Source: Providencia rettgeri
GTDB lineage: Bacteria; Pseudomonadota; Gammaproteobacteria; Enterobacterales; Enterobacteriaceae
Reading direction: 5' to 3'
NCBI GenBank assembly: GCA_900455085.1
Contig: UGTZ01000001.1
Coordinates: forward strand, 1,146,501-1,210,500
Length of the DNA stretch: 64,000 bases
The notes beneath the pieces were generated by a model. It saw nothing but the letters and a program-made list of their open reading frames with translations, had not been told where the DNA came from and ran no database searches. Below, piece after piece: positions 1 to 8,585 of this stretch (position 1 is its first letter; every line of letters starts with the position of its first letter). The position numbers were made by a program, and so were the translations under genes.

Positions 1-1
1 A

Positions 2-682
2 TCTTGGACAACATTTACCTACGCATTAACTCATGGACAGGTGTTAGCCGCGAGTCTTGGGTATTTTATTAACCCATTATTCTCTATTCTACTTGGTGTT
101 TTGTTCCTTCGCGAACGGCTTGTTTTTGCAGAAAAAATGGCTGTTATTTTTATTTGTGCGGGGGTTGGTTACCAAATTTGGCAGTATGGTGAATTACCTA
201 TTTTAGCGTTAGTTATGGGGAGTGCTTTTGCGGTATATGGATTAATCCGTAAATTTATTCGATTTGATGTGATTACGTCTTTATTTCTAGAAGCGCTTTG
301 GTTGCTGCCCATTGCAATAGCGATCTCTTGGTGGTTAGCTTCTAATGGTTTAAGCGCTGTGGCGCAAGGGGATTGGCAAATTAAAATTCTTTATATGTTA
401 GCGGCTCCAGTCACGATCATTCCTTTGCTCTTTTTTACTGCGGCAATTAAACGAACGTCATTAACGGTGATAGGTTTAGCACAATATATAGAACCAACAA
501 TTCAATTCTTATTAGCCGTATTTTTATTTAATGAGCTATTTGATTGGGTCAAAGGAATTAGTTTTTCACTTATTTGGATTGGTTTAATATTTTGTGTGTT
601 AGCTATCATACGCAAACAGTATATTAAATTTTCTCATAAAGAACCCTTTATTACAGGGCGTGACAAAACACCATTAGATTAA
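2..682 (+). CDS. rarD: RarD-type EamA-family permease, 5' end outside window
   Basis: The reading frame is open from base 2, so the gene begins before the window; about 226 C-terminal residues are visible against roughly 296 in E. coli RarD. It is an inner-membrane protein of the drug/metabolite transporter (EamA) superfamily with hydrophobic segments along its whole length. Motifs matching RarD include ASLGYFINPL near the visible start, a GLIRK segment after the third visible helix, and a QYIEPTIQFLLAV stretch near the end. RarD is linked to chloramphenicol sensitivity, but its substrate is not established. The charged tail after the last helix is cytoplasmic by prediction. I see no clear terminator before purT. 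Confidence 0.85.
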   Translation, partial: SWTTFTYALTHGQVLAASLGYFINPLFSILLGVLFLRERLVFAEKMAVIFICAGVGYQIWQYGELPILALVMGSAFAVYGLIRKFIRFDVITSLFLEALWLLPIAIAISWWLASNGLSAVAQGDWQIKILYMLAAPVTIIPLLFFTAAIKRTSLTVIGLAQYIEPTIQFLLAVFLFNELFDWVKGISFSLIWIGLIFCVLAIIRKQYIKFSHKEPFITGRDKTPLD

Positions 683-748
683 AATAATTAATCATATTAT
701 CAACAGATTATAAATTTTTTGTCTTATGGTTTTTTTCCTTGATAGTAA

Positions 749-764
749 AAGCAAACGGTTGCGT
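749..764. promoter_or_regulatory. PurR-like operator upstream of purT
   Basis: The 16-mer AAGCAAACGGTTGCGT is a near-palindrome that closely fits the enterobacterial PurR box (ACGCAAACGTTTGCGT). It lies 43 bases before the purT start. purT is a known PurR target in E. coli, so purine repression is likely (inference). Confidence 0.75.
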
Positions 765-806
765 ATATAATTGGCAGTAACTTTTTTGTCGGTAAGGTTA
801 TCAATC

Positions 807-1985
807 ATGAATCAATTAGGTACTGCGCTGTGTAAATCTGCAACAAAAGTCATGTTGTTAGGTGCTGGGGAGCTAGGCAAAGAAGTTGCGATTGAGTGTC
901 AGCGGTTGGGTATCGAAGTTATTGCGGTTGATCGCTATGATAATGCGCCAGCGATGCATATTGCACACCGTAGCTATACAATAAACATGCTTGATGGCGA
1001 AGCGCTGAAGCAAATAGTTTCAATTGAAAAACCCGATATTATTGTGCCTGAAATTGAAGCGATTGCGACACAGGTATTAATGGAACTGGAACAACAAGGA
1101 CAAAAAGTGGTTCCGTCTGCGAAAGCAATTGTTCTTACTATGGATAGAGAAGGGATCCGCCGTTTAGCCGCAGAAGAGTTGAAATTGCCAACATCAGAGT
1201 ATCAATTTGTAGACAGTAAACTCGATTTTATCGCAGCAGCAGAAAAAATCGGCTTTCCTTGTATTGTTAAGCCAGTGATGAGTTCGTCAGGGAAGGGGCA
1301 AAGTGTGATCCGCTTTCGAGACGAATTAAATCAAGCTTGGGATTACTCACAGGAAGGTGGTCGAGCAGGTCAAGGCCGTGTAATTGTTGAAAAAATGGTT
1401 AATTTTGATTTTGAAATTACATTATTAACGGTCAGTGCAGTGGATGGGATTCACTTTTGTGCGCCAGTAGGGCATCGACAAGAAAAAGGGGATTATCGTG
1501 AGTCTTGGCAGCCACAGTACATGAGTGAGGTGGCGTTGAAAAAAGCGCAGGATGTTGCTGAGAAAATTGTTACCTCTCTGGGGGGCTACGGAATATTTGG
1601 TGTTGAATTATTTGTGTGCGGTGACGATATTATTTTTAATGAAGTTTCGCCTCGTCCCCATGATACAGGCATGGTGACGCTGATTTCACAAAATTTATCT
1701 GAGTTTGCTTTACATGTTCGTGCATTTCTTGGCTTCCCAATCGGTGTGATCCGCCAATATGGACCAAGTGCGTCCGCGGTTATTTTACCTAGTTTACAAA
1801 GCCAAAATGTGATTTTTTCAAATATTGGTGCAGCATTGGGATCGGATACTCAATTACGGTTATTTGGTAAACCTGAAATTGCAGGAACTCGCCGGTTAGG
1901 TGTTGCTTTGGCAATTGCAGATTCGATTGAAAGTGCATTAGAGCTGGCGCAAAAAACCGCTAATACAGTGTGTGTTTCTGGTTGA
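807..1985 (+). CDS. purT: Formate-dependent GAR transformylase PurT
   Basis: Formate-dependent phosphoribosylglycinamide formyltransferase makes formyl-GAR from GAR, formate and ATP, a folate-independent version of the third step of purine synthesis in the cytoplasm. The 392-residue product has the same length as E. coli PurT. It is an ATP-grasp enzyme: a GAGELG nucleotide-fold loop at about residue 19, an SSSGKGQ ATP-grasp loop at about 160, and the EVSPRPHDTGMV segment near residue 280 that carries metal and substrate ligands. I chose the ATG at 807 because MNQLGTAL aligns with the E. coli start; an in-frame ATG 36 bases upstream would add residues not found in the family. It sits alone behind a PurR-like box. 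Confidence 0.97.
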   Translation: MNQLGTALCKSATKVMLLGAGELGKEVAIECQRLGIEVIAVDRYDNAPAMHIAHRSYTINMLDGEALKQIVSIEKPDIIVPEIEAIATQVLMELEQQGQKVVPSAKAIVLTMDREGIRRLAAEELKLPTSEYQFVDSKLDFIAAAEKIGFPCIVKPVMSSSGKGQSVIRFRDELNQAWDYSQEGGRAGQGRVIVEKMVNFDFEITLLTVSAVDGIHFCAPVGHRQEKGDYRESWQPQYMSEVALKKAQDVAEKIVTSLGGYGIFGVELFVCGDDIIFNEVSPRPHDTGMVTLISQNLSEFALHVRAFLGFPIGVIRQYGPSASAVILPSLQSQNVIFSNIGAALGSDTQLRLFGKPEIAGTRRLGVALAIADSIESALELAQKTANTVCVSG

Positions 1986-2322
1986 TTTTAATGAAGTTAG
2001 TGCTGAACATTTTTGTTTCGCTACTGCTTTTTATATTATCCCAAATAATTGAGGTTACATCTGGCTTGGCTAATGGGGTTTGATTGGCACTAATAACGGG
2101 GGTTCCACCTAATAATTGAATGCCAATAGCCCCGTTAGAGTGCTCGTCATTAAAGAAATTATTATTAATCGCTAATCCAGCCAGATTGATAGAGTAAGGT
2201 AGCTTATTGACTAACTTAACCCCATTAGCATTTTGAGTTACGTAAATATTTTTAAATGCATCTTCTTGGGGCTGAATTCTTACTAATTTGAATCTTAAGG
2301 TTATTCTTGTACAAGATTTTAT
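1960..2322 (-). pseudogene. Unrecognised open frame, probable gene remnant
   Basis: A 120-codon open frame on the minus strand runs from just after a TAA at 2323-2325 to a TAG at 1960-1962, overlapping the 3' end of purT by 26 bases. No ATG or GTG lies near its upstream end, so I treat it as the C-terminal remnant of a larger gene. The translation looks protein-like (segments such as NIYVTQNANGVKLV and NGAIGIQLLGGTPVISA, with alternating hydrophobic residues as in beta-strand proteins), loosely recalling a fimbrial or adhesin domain. I do not recognise the family. Together with the 127 bases after it, this accounts for the purT-2450 gap. Confidence 0.35.
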
Positions 2323-2449
2323 TTACCCTTATTCCTAGTTTCATTGAAAGAGATATCCGCTATCTTTAATAAGCGAGTATTTATTGGAGTAAGATTGGTG
2401 CGCTCCACTTCTTACTATAATCCGGCGTAAAAGTAGAATAAGGAAAGTG

Positions 2450-2902
2450 ATGATGATTCGTTATGTCGCTGGCTTAATGTCATTAGGATTAATGTCTTTT
2501 TTATCAACAGCACAAAATCTTGAACAGCAATTTAGCTTATGGGTGGAAAATAAAAAAGATAAAATCGAGTGTTTTGAACCGCAATCATCATTTAAGTATT
2601 GCTTAGGTGAACGACCAAATAGCGGTTTGGCTGTTTTTGACCAGAAAGGGCAAGAAGTTTACCAGCTTTATTATTTTGACAACTGGCCAGATGAAGCACA
2701 GGACGGGGTATATCGAATTCGTAAAGAAAATAAAATTGGTTTTGCAGATGCGATATCAGGGGAAGTCGTGATTGATGCAATTTATGATTGCGCATATCCC
2801 TTTGAAGCAGGGAAAGCGAAAGTCGGTATCGGATGTGAAACACAAACTGATGGTGAGCACAGTTGGTGGGTTGGTGGTAATTGGACTACGATTACACGAT
2901 AA
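2450..2902 (+). CDS. Small secreted WG-repeat-like protein
   Basis: About 150 residues with an N-terminal signal peptide (hydrophobic stretch ending near ...LSTAQN). The second half contains WG-like (KWG) repeat units: a GLAVFDQKGQEVY stretch, then KIGFADAISGEVVIDAIYD followed by a PFEAGKAKVGIG stretch. Such repeats form short beta-structures in many proteins of unknown role. Three adjacent possible starts occur (GTG 2447, ATG 2450, ATG 2453). An AAGGA sequence at about 2440 best suits 2450. Four cysteines could form disulfides in the periplasm. No specific function can be assigned. Confidence 0.6.
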   Translation: MMIRYVAGLMSLGLMSFLSTAQNLEQQFSLWVENKKDKIECFEPQSSFKYCLGERPNSGLAVFDQKGQEVYQLYYFDNWPDEAQDGVYRIRKENKIGFADAISGEVVIDAIYDCAYPFEAGKAKVGIGCETQTDGEHSWWVGGNWTTITR

Positions 2903-3033
2903 ACGTATATAGATATCATAAGGTTTCAGGTAACTCAGCTTTAGGTTTTTACGTTATTAGTGAAATTTACTCACAATAAACGTCATTTTAACCATGCATA
3001 CTTCATTTTTTAACTTATTGAAAACAAATTGAA

Positions 3034-3055
3034 ATTGTAATGCAGATCACGTTTT
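3034..3055. promoter_or_regulatory. CRP-like site upstream of btsT
   Basis: TGTAA-N6-TCACG at 3036-3051 fits the CRP half-site pattern TGTGA-N6-TCACA with one mismatch in each half. It lies about 280 bases before btsT in a 430-base gap that otherwise shows no gene. E. coli btsT is CRP-dependent, so the site is plausible, though it is far from the start. Confidence 0.4.
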
Positions 3056-3334
3056 TAAGCTCATTTGACCTCCCTAAAAACCATTCAAAGTAAAAAACAA
3101 ACCGCTTAATTCCATATGGCACCACTTAGCATAACTTTAGTCATTTGCTGAGTGTAATTTCATACCATATAGACCATGGCAGAGCTCAATTTTTTGATTC
3201 AATACAGTTCAACCACTGCCAATTAAAAACCCATCAACGATAAATGATAAGCAATGAAAACACAGCGATATCGTTTTTTATGATGGCTAATACAAAATCA
3301 ATGGCATGTTCGTTTTACCTCAGAAGGGTGTTCT

Positions 3335-5488
3335 ATGAACAAAAATGGTATTTTAAAGCACATTCCGTGGATGATCCTTGGGATAATCGGTGCGGTCTGT
3401 CTGGGGGTAGTTGCACTCAGGCGTGGTGAGCACATCAGTGCTCTTTGGATTGTCGTCGCTTCTGTGGCGGTGTATCTCATAGCATATCGTTATTACAGCT
3501 TATATATCGCTAAAAAAGTGATGAAGCTGGACGAAACACGTGCGACTCCAGCCGTCATTAATAATGACGGGTTAAACTATGTTCCGACAAATAAAAACGT
3601 TCTATTTGGTCACCACTTTGCCGCGATTGCAGGGGCGGGGCCATTAGTCGGACCTGTTCTTGCTGCTCAAGTCGGCTATTTACCCGGCACCTTATGGTTA
3701 CTTGCAGGGGTTGTGTTAGCCGGTGCAGTGCAAGATTTCATGGTGTTATTTATTTCATCACGTCGTAATGGTGCATCATTAGGGGAAATCGTTAAAGAAG
3801 AGCTAGGCCCAATTCCGGGAACGCTGGCACTCTTTGGGTGCTTCCTAATCATGATCATTATCCTTGCTGTATTAGCATTGATTGTGGTGAAAGCCTTGGC
3901 AGAAAGCCCATGGGGTGTCTTTACTGTTGTGTCAACGGTACCAATCGCCTTATTTATGGGGATATATATGCGATATATCCGACCAGGGCGTGTTGGTGAG
4001 GTTTCTGTCATTGGTATCGTCTTGTTAGTTGCCTCTATCTGGTTTGGTGGTGTGATTGCTCACGACCCATACTGGGGCCCAGCACTGACATTCAAAGACA
4101 CGACGATTACTTACGCGTTAGTAGGTTATGCGTTTGTCTCTGCATTATTACCTGTATGGCTAATTTTAGCGCCTCGTGACTATTTAGCGACATTCTTGAA
4201 AATTGGGGTTATCGTTGGTTTAGCGATTGGTATCGTTATTCTAAACCCTGAATTAAAAATGCCAGCAGTGACGCAATTTGTTGATGGTTCAGGTCCTGTT
4301 TGGAAAGGTACTCTATTCCCATTCTTGTTTATTACCATCGCTTGTGGTGCGGTATCCGGTTTCCATGCGCTCATTTCTTCAGGGACAACTCCGAAGTTAT
4401 TAGCAAATGAAAAAGATGCGCGTTACATCGGTTATGGTGCGATGTTAATGGAGTCATTTGTTGCGATTATGGCTTTGGTCGCGGCTTCTATTATCGAACC
4501 TGGCCTGTATTTTGCAATGAATACGCCGCCAGCCGCATTAGGTATTACCATGCCTAACTTGCATGAGCTGGGGGGGCCAGATGGCGCGGCTATCATGGCT
4601 CAACTGAAAGATGTATCTGTTCATGCAGCAGCTACAGTGAGTTCATGGGGCTTTGTGATTTCACCTGAACAAATCATGCAAACTGCGAAAGATATTGGTG
4701 AGCCGTCGGTATTAAACCGAGCAGGTGGTGCGCCAACATTAGCGGTGGGTATTGCGTTTGTTTTCCACGAAATCATGCCTGCGGCAAATATGGGCTTCTG
4801 GTATCACTTTGGTATTCTGTTTGAAGCTCTGTTTATCTTAACCGCATTGGATGCAGGGACTCGTTCAGGCCGCTTTATGCTGCAAGATTTATTGGGTAAC
4901 TTTGTTCCATTCTTGAAGAAAACAGATTCACTGGTTGCTGGTATCATAGGTACAGCTGGTTGTGTTGGGCTGTGGGGTTACTTATTGTACCAAGGTGTTG
5001 TTGACCCACTGGGCGGTGTTAAGAGCTTATGGCCTCTGTTTGGTATCTCGAACCAAATGTTAGCAGCGGTTGCTTTAGTCTTAAGTACAGTAGTGCTGAT
5101 TAAGATGAAACGCAGTAAATACATTATGGTGACTGTATTACCTGCAGTATGGCTATTAATCTGTACAACTTGGGCATTGGGACTGAAATTATTCAGTGAT
5201 AACCCACAACTGGAAGGATTCCTATACTTAGCGAAATCTTATAAAGATAAGATTGCGGCAGGTGGTGCAGAGTTAACTGCACAAGAAATTACTAATATGA
5301 ATCATATTATTATTAATAACTACACCAACGCAGGGCTGAGTATTCTATTCTTGGTGGTTGTCTACGGTATCATTTTCTATGGTATTCGCGTTGGGATGAA
5401 AGCGCACAAAAACCCAGAGCGTACAGACAAAGAAACACCTTATGTTCCTGTACCTAAAGAGGGCGTGAAAGTTTCATCTTCACATTAA
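3335..5488 (+). CDS. btsT: Pyruvate/proton symporter BtsT (CstA family)
   Basis: A 717-residue inner-membrane carrier of the CstA family (peptide transporter carbon starvation). Its sequence follows E. coli BtsT (YjiY), a high-affinity pyruvate/H+ symporter, more closely than CstA: the N-terminus KHIPWMILGIIGAVCLGVV, the conserved AGAGPLVGPVLAAQ segment near residue 100 and the C-terminal tail RTDKETPYVPVP. Many membrane helices are evident. A GAAGGG-type ribosome site precedes the ATG. The next two genes are yjiX and yjiA, the same order as E. coli yjiY-yjiX-yjiA. In E. coli the BtsS/BtsR two-component system induces btsT in response to pyruvate; that system is not in this window. Confidence 0.93.
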   Translation: MNKNGILKHIPWMILGIIGAVCLGVVALRRGEHISALWIVVASVAVYLIAYRYYSLYIAKKVMKLDETRATPAVINNDGLNYVPTNKNVLFGHHFAAIAGAGPLVGPVLAAQVGYLPGTLWLLAGVVLAGAVQDFMVLFISSRRNGASLGEIVKEELGPIPGTLALFGCFLIMIIILAVLALIVVKALAESPWGVFTVVSTVPIALFMGIYMRYIRPGRVGEVSVIGIVLLVASIWFGGVIAHDPYWGPALTFKDTTITYALVGYAFVSALLPVWLILAPRDYLATFLKIGVIVGLAIGIVILNPELKMPAVTQFVDGSGPVWKGTLFPFLFITIACGAVSGFHALISSGTTPKLLANEKDARYIGYGAMLMESFVAIMALVAASIIEPGLYFAMNTPPAALGITMPNLHELGGPDGAAIMAQLKDVSVHAAATVSSWGFVISPEQIMQTAKDIGEPSVLNRAGGAPTLAVGIAFVFHEIMPAANMGFWYHFGILFEALFILTALDAGTRSGRFMLQDLLGNFVPFLKKTDSLVAGIIGTAGCVGLWGYLLYQGVVDPLGGVKSLWPLFGISNQMLAAVALVLSTVVLIKMKRSKYIMVTVLPAVWLLICTTWALGLKLFSDNPQLEGFLYLAKSYKDKIAAGGAELTAQEITNMNHIIINNYTNAGLSILFLVVVYGIIFYGIRVGMKAHKNPERTDKETPYVPVPKEGVKVSSSH

Positions 5489-5589
5489 GTCACCCTTCAA
5501 CGAAATTGAACATCGGAAGATGTTCGGTAAATGAAAGGTCGCCCTACATTGTGTGTTCATGATGTAGGGCATTTGTATTGGAGAGGCTG

Positions 5590-5793
5590 ATGTTTGGAAA
5601 TCTCGGCAAAACAGGAAAATACCTCGGGCAAGCAGCACGCATGCTAATTGGTATTCCTGATTATGATACCTATGTGCAGCATATGAGTGATAATCACCCA
5701 GATAAACCTGTGATGACCTACAAAGAATTTTTTCGCGAAAGACAAGATGCACGGTATGGTGGTAGCGGTAAAGGCGGATTTCGCTGCTGTTAA
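5590..5793 (+). CDS. yjiX: YbdD/YjiX family small protein
   Basis: A 67-residue protein nearly identical in layout to E. coli YjiX (DUF466): MFGNLGK start, AARMLIGIPDYDTY in the middle, and a GKGGFRCC tail with a vicinal cysteine pair. I use the ATG at 5590, which matches the family start; a TTG further upstream would add four residues. GGAGAGG lies just upstream. Proteins of this family are always encoded beside CstA/BtsT carriers, and this gene sits between btsT and yjiA. The biochemical role is unknown; an accessory function for the pyruvate carrier is inference from the conserved linkage. Confidence 0.9.
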   Translation: MFGNLGKTGKYLGQAARMLIGIPDYDTYVQHMSDNHPDKPVMTYKEFFRERQDARYGGSGKGGFRCC

Positions 5794-5815
5794 TCAATGA
5801 AGTGTGAGGGCAATA

Positions 5816-6784
5816 ATGAAACCTATTAGCGTAACAATTTTAACCGGTTTTCTCGGGGCTGGTAAGACGACTCTCCTTAGCCATATTCTTCATGCTGAGC
5901 ACGGTCATAAAATTGCAGTGATTGAAAATGAGTTTGGTGAAGTCCCCATTGATAACGCAATAATTGGTGATCGTGCGACACAAATTACCACATTAAGTAA
6001 TGGCTGTATTTGTTGTAGTCGTTCGAATGAATTAGAAAATGCCTTATTAGACCTATTAGATGGCCTTGATAATGGAAAATTAGACTTTGAGCGTCTCGTC
6101 ATTGAGTGCACTGGAATGGCAGACCCAGGCCCGATCACTCAAACTTTTTTTTCCCATGAAGTCCTATGCGAACGTTATGTGTTAGATGGCATTATTACAC
6201 TAGTGGATGCTGTTCACGCTGATAAACAATTGAATGATTTTGCCATTGCTCAAGCGCAAATTGGCTATGCAGATCGCATTTTATTGACCAAAACAGATAT
6301 TGAGCCGAATAACGAAGCTTTAATTGAACGTTTACAACGTATTAATGCGAGAGCACCGATTTACCCAGTTATTCAAGGTGATATCGACCTGAGTTTATTA
6401 TTGGATATCGAAGGGTTTTTATTGGATTCACAGTTGAATGTCAAACAACCGACATTCCGTTTCGCGCCTAAACAACAAAATGAAGTCGGCTCGATTGTCC
6501 TTGAATTTAATTATCCTGTTGAACTGATGGCCGTTTCTCAAGTAATGGAAGACCTATTACTCGGTTTTGCAGATAACTTACTGCGTTATAAAGGAATTCT
6601 TTCCATTATGGGTGAACCAAAACGCTTATTATTCCAAGGTGTTCAACGCCTCTATAGTGCGGATTGGGATAGAGACTGGGAAGTTGATGAACAACGCCGC
6701 AGTGTATTAGTGTTTATTGGTATTGACCTACCAGAAGATATAATTCGTGAAAAATTCGCAGCCCTAGAAGTTAATTCAAAATAG
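5816..6784 (+). CDS. yjiA: COG0523-family GTPase YjiA
   Basis: A 322-residue G3E-family P-loop GTPase of the COG0523 metal-homeostasis group. Visible motifs: Walker A GFLGAGKTT at residues 11-19, the metal-binding C64-x-C66-C67 motif (GCICC) typical of the group, an ECTG switch segment, and a TKTD guanine-specificity motif. The C-terminal domain contains the LLFQGVQRLYSADWDR segment also present in E. coli YjiA. The ATG at 5816 follows a GTGAGGG ribosome site, 22 bases after the yjiX stop, so the three genes probably form one operon. E. coli YjiA binds Zn/Co/Ni in vitro; its cellular client is not settled. Confidence 0.93.
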   Translation: MKPISVTILTGFLGAGKTTLLSHILHAEHGHKIAVIENEFGEVPIDNAIIGDRATQITTLSNGCICCSRSNELENALLDLLDGLDNGKLDFERLVIECTGMADPGPITQTFFSHEVLCERYVLDGIITLVDAVHADKQLNDFAIAQAQIGYADRILLTKTDIEPNNEALIERLQRINARAPIYPVIQGDIDLSLLLDIEGFLLDSQLNVKQPTFRFAPKQQNEVGSIVLEFNYPVELMAVSQVMEDLLLGFADNLLRYKGILSIMGEPKRLLFQGVQRLYSADWDRDWEVDEQRRSVLVFIGIDLPEDIIREKFAALEVNSK

Positions 6785-6812
6785 AACAATTCAAAAAAAT
6801 AATTTCAAAAAA

Positions 6813-6847
6813 GAAATTCAAAACGAAATTCAAAACGAAATTCAAAG
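6813..6847. repeat. 12-bp tandem repeat after yjiA
   Basis: Nearly three copies of GAAATTCAAAAC, preceded by a degenerate AATTCAAAAA stretch. It joins the yjiA stop to the first ERIC-like element. It is probably a slippage product. Confidence 0.7.
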
Positions 6848-6850
6848 TCA

Positions 6851-7064
6851 TTAGCGGCGTAGCAAGGCGGCAAAAGAGCCAATCCCTAGGAGCATACACA
6901 AGTATGTGACTAGGGTTGGCGAATGTAGCCAACAATGCTACGGCGTTAAGGGCGAAGAATTAGCGACGTAGCAAGACGGCAAAAGAAATAATCCCTAGGA
7001 GCATACACAAGTATGTGACTAGGGTTGGCGAATGTAGCCAACAACGCGACGGCGTTAAGGGCGT
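6851..7064. repeat. Tandem pair of ERIC-like elements
   Basis: Two copies with a 109-base period (6851 and 6960). Each has the core CCTAGGAGCATAC...GTATGTGACTAGG and the AATGTAGCCAACAA segment typical of ERIC/IRU elements, here read in reverse orientation. The second copy overlaps the stop codon (7055-7057) of the convergent cyuA gene. Confidence 0.8.
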
Positions 7065-8377
7065 GCTTTAGCGGCCATAATTTCAATAATCTGCACGTCA
7101 GTATGTTTCATTGAACCCGCGGCTAAAGAACATAAATTGGCAATAGATTGGTCGACATCATCAGACACAATACCATCCGACCCTCTAACACAGCTATTAT
7201 CTAATGCCATTAGCACGGCTTTATAAGCGGCACTCGCACTGGTTGACACCTTCATTGCACAACTGTTTGATGCGCCATCACAAATCATACCACTAACATC
7301 ACCAATCATACTGGAAATTGCCATTGCAACGACTTCATAGCGGGATTCTAGTAACCAAGCAATGCCCGCGGCAGCTCCCATCGCCGCTGTTGTCGCAGCG
7401 CACAATGCCGATAATGCAGGAAGCTGGTTATGAATGTAGATTGCCATCAGATGGGAGAGCATCAATGCACGAGCCAGTTGTTCTTCTGAAGATTGTAGGT
7501 AATCAGCAGTCACAACAACAGGCATGGTGGCTGCAATACCTTGGTTGCCTGAGCCGGAGTTGCTCATTGCGGGTAATACGGCACCGCCCATGCGCGCATC
7601 TGAGGCGGCAGAGGTGCGGATCATAATTTCTGACATTAAGTCTTTTGAAAGCAGGCCACGGTCTCGCTGGGTTTGTAATGTTTTACCGATATGTAAGCCA
7701 TAAACGTTGCGTAAGCCTTCTTGAGATAAAGCTTCGTTTAAATGTGCGGCTTCAAGAATAAAACGAATATCCTCTAAAGGTGCTTCGGTAGCAAATTGAT
7801 AAACAGACTTAGCGGTGACGGGGGGCAGAGGGACATCAGCCGCACAGTCAACGGGCGATTCATGGTGAGGTTGAGCTGTTGTGGCATCAAATACGGTATG
7901 ATTGTTATGAACGATTTTAACAATATTGGTATGCGACCCTGCAATGATGACGGTTGCGGATTCAGTTTGTGTGTATGCCGTGGCTTCAGAGTAGATAACA
8001 TCATCACAAGGGTGTTTGATATCTACAGTAATAGCTCCTTGCGCTAACATGGTTTTACTCAAAGCAATGGCATCCGCGGACGCTGATTTTAAAACTTCTA
8101 AACCTGCATCGGCATCGCCCCCAACAGCACCAAGCGCAGCTGCGATAGGTAGACCTACCATACCTGTCCCGGGGACGGTTACACCCATGCCATTTTTCAT
8201 GAGGTTAGGAGAGACAAAAGCACAGACACGGATCACTTGCCCATCAAGAAATGAAGCAGCTTTAGCAGCAGCATATGCCAATGAAATTGGCTCAGTACAA
8301 CCTAAGGCAGGTTTTACTTCTTGTTTTACTGCTTTGATAAAATATTGCCAAAGTAGTGGTTGTGATTGAGCATGCAT
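7055..8377 (-). CDS. cyuA: L-cysteine desulfidase CyuA (YhaM)
   Basis: A 440-residue cytoplasmic enzyme of the serine dehydratase-alpha-like UPF0597 family, closely matching E. coli YhaM/CyuA, which converts L-cysteine to pyruvate, ammonia and sulfide using a [4Fe-4S] cluster. The N-terminal ALGCTEP motif places a candidate cluster cysteine at C27. Further conserved blocks are SPNLMKNG, the VPGTGMVGLPIAAALGA stretch, SNSGSGNQGI and IGDVSGMICDGASNSCA with two more cysteines. The start at 8377 has an AAGGGGA ribosome site; an upstream in-frame ATG would add 23 basic residues absent from homologues. The last codon and stop overlap an ERIC-like element. The transporter partner cyuP is not adjacent here. 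Confidence 0.92.
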   Translation of the reverse strand: MHAQSQPLLWQYFIKAVKQEVKPALGCTEPISLAYAAAKAASFLDGQVIRVCAFVSPNLMKNGMGVTVPGTGMVGLPIAAALGAVGGDADAGLEVLKSASADAIALSKTMLAQGAITVDIKHPCDDVIYSEATAYTQTESATVIIAGSHTNIVKIVHNNHTVFDATTAQPHHESPVDCAADVPLPPVTAKSVYQFATEAPLEDIRFILEAAHLNEALSQEGLRNVYGLHIGKTLQTQRDRGLLSKDLMSEIMIRTSAASDARMGGAVLPAMSNSGSGNQGIAATMPVVVTADYLQSSEEQLARALMLSHLMAIYIHNQLPALSALCAATTAAMGAAAGIAWLLESRYEVVAMAISSMIGDVSGMICDGASNSCAMKVSTSASAAYKAVLMALDNSCVRGSDGIVSDDVDQSIANLCSLAAGSMKHTDVQIIEIMAAKARP

Positions 8378-8535
8378 GGCAAGTCCCCTTAATAAAATCT
8401 TTTTCGATTTTATTATTTTAAACAACAGTCTGGAGAAAAACTTCACTAAGTTAGGGGATTTAAAGAGAGTGAAGAGAAATATTATCTCTAATTTGAATTA
8501 TAAAAATGAAAAAATTCTAATTTTGAGCCTGGTCA

Positions 8536-8567
8536 CAAAAGTCCTGCCTATAAAATTCGGCAGGACT
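8536..8567 (-). terminator. Rho-independent terminator of the MATE gene
   Basis: A 9-bp perfect stem (AGTCCTGCC / GGCAGGACT) lies 18 bases after the MATE stop in its direction of transcription, followed by TTTTG on the minus strand. Confidence 0.8.
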
Positions 8568-8585
8568 GAGTGATAACGGAACAGA

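Noticed and set aside
4180..4374. Antisense frames within btsT and many similar ones in other genes
   Set aside because: They are shadows of conserved coding frames, with no start signals or recognisable products.
7796..8369. Plus-strand frames antisense to cyuA
   Set aside because: The opposite strand encodes a highly conserved enzyme; the frames follow from its codon pattern.
8376..8573. 65-codon plus-strand frame upstream of cyuA
   Set aside because: It starts antisense to the cyuA start and runs through its leader and the MATE terminator stem; the lysine/isoleucine-rich composition reflects AT-rich noncoding DNA.
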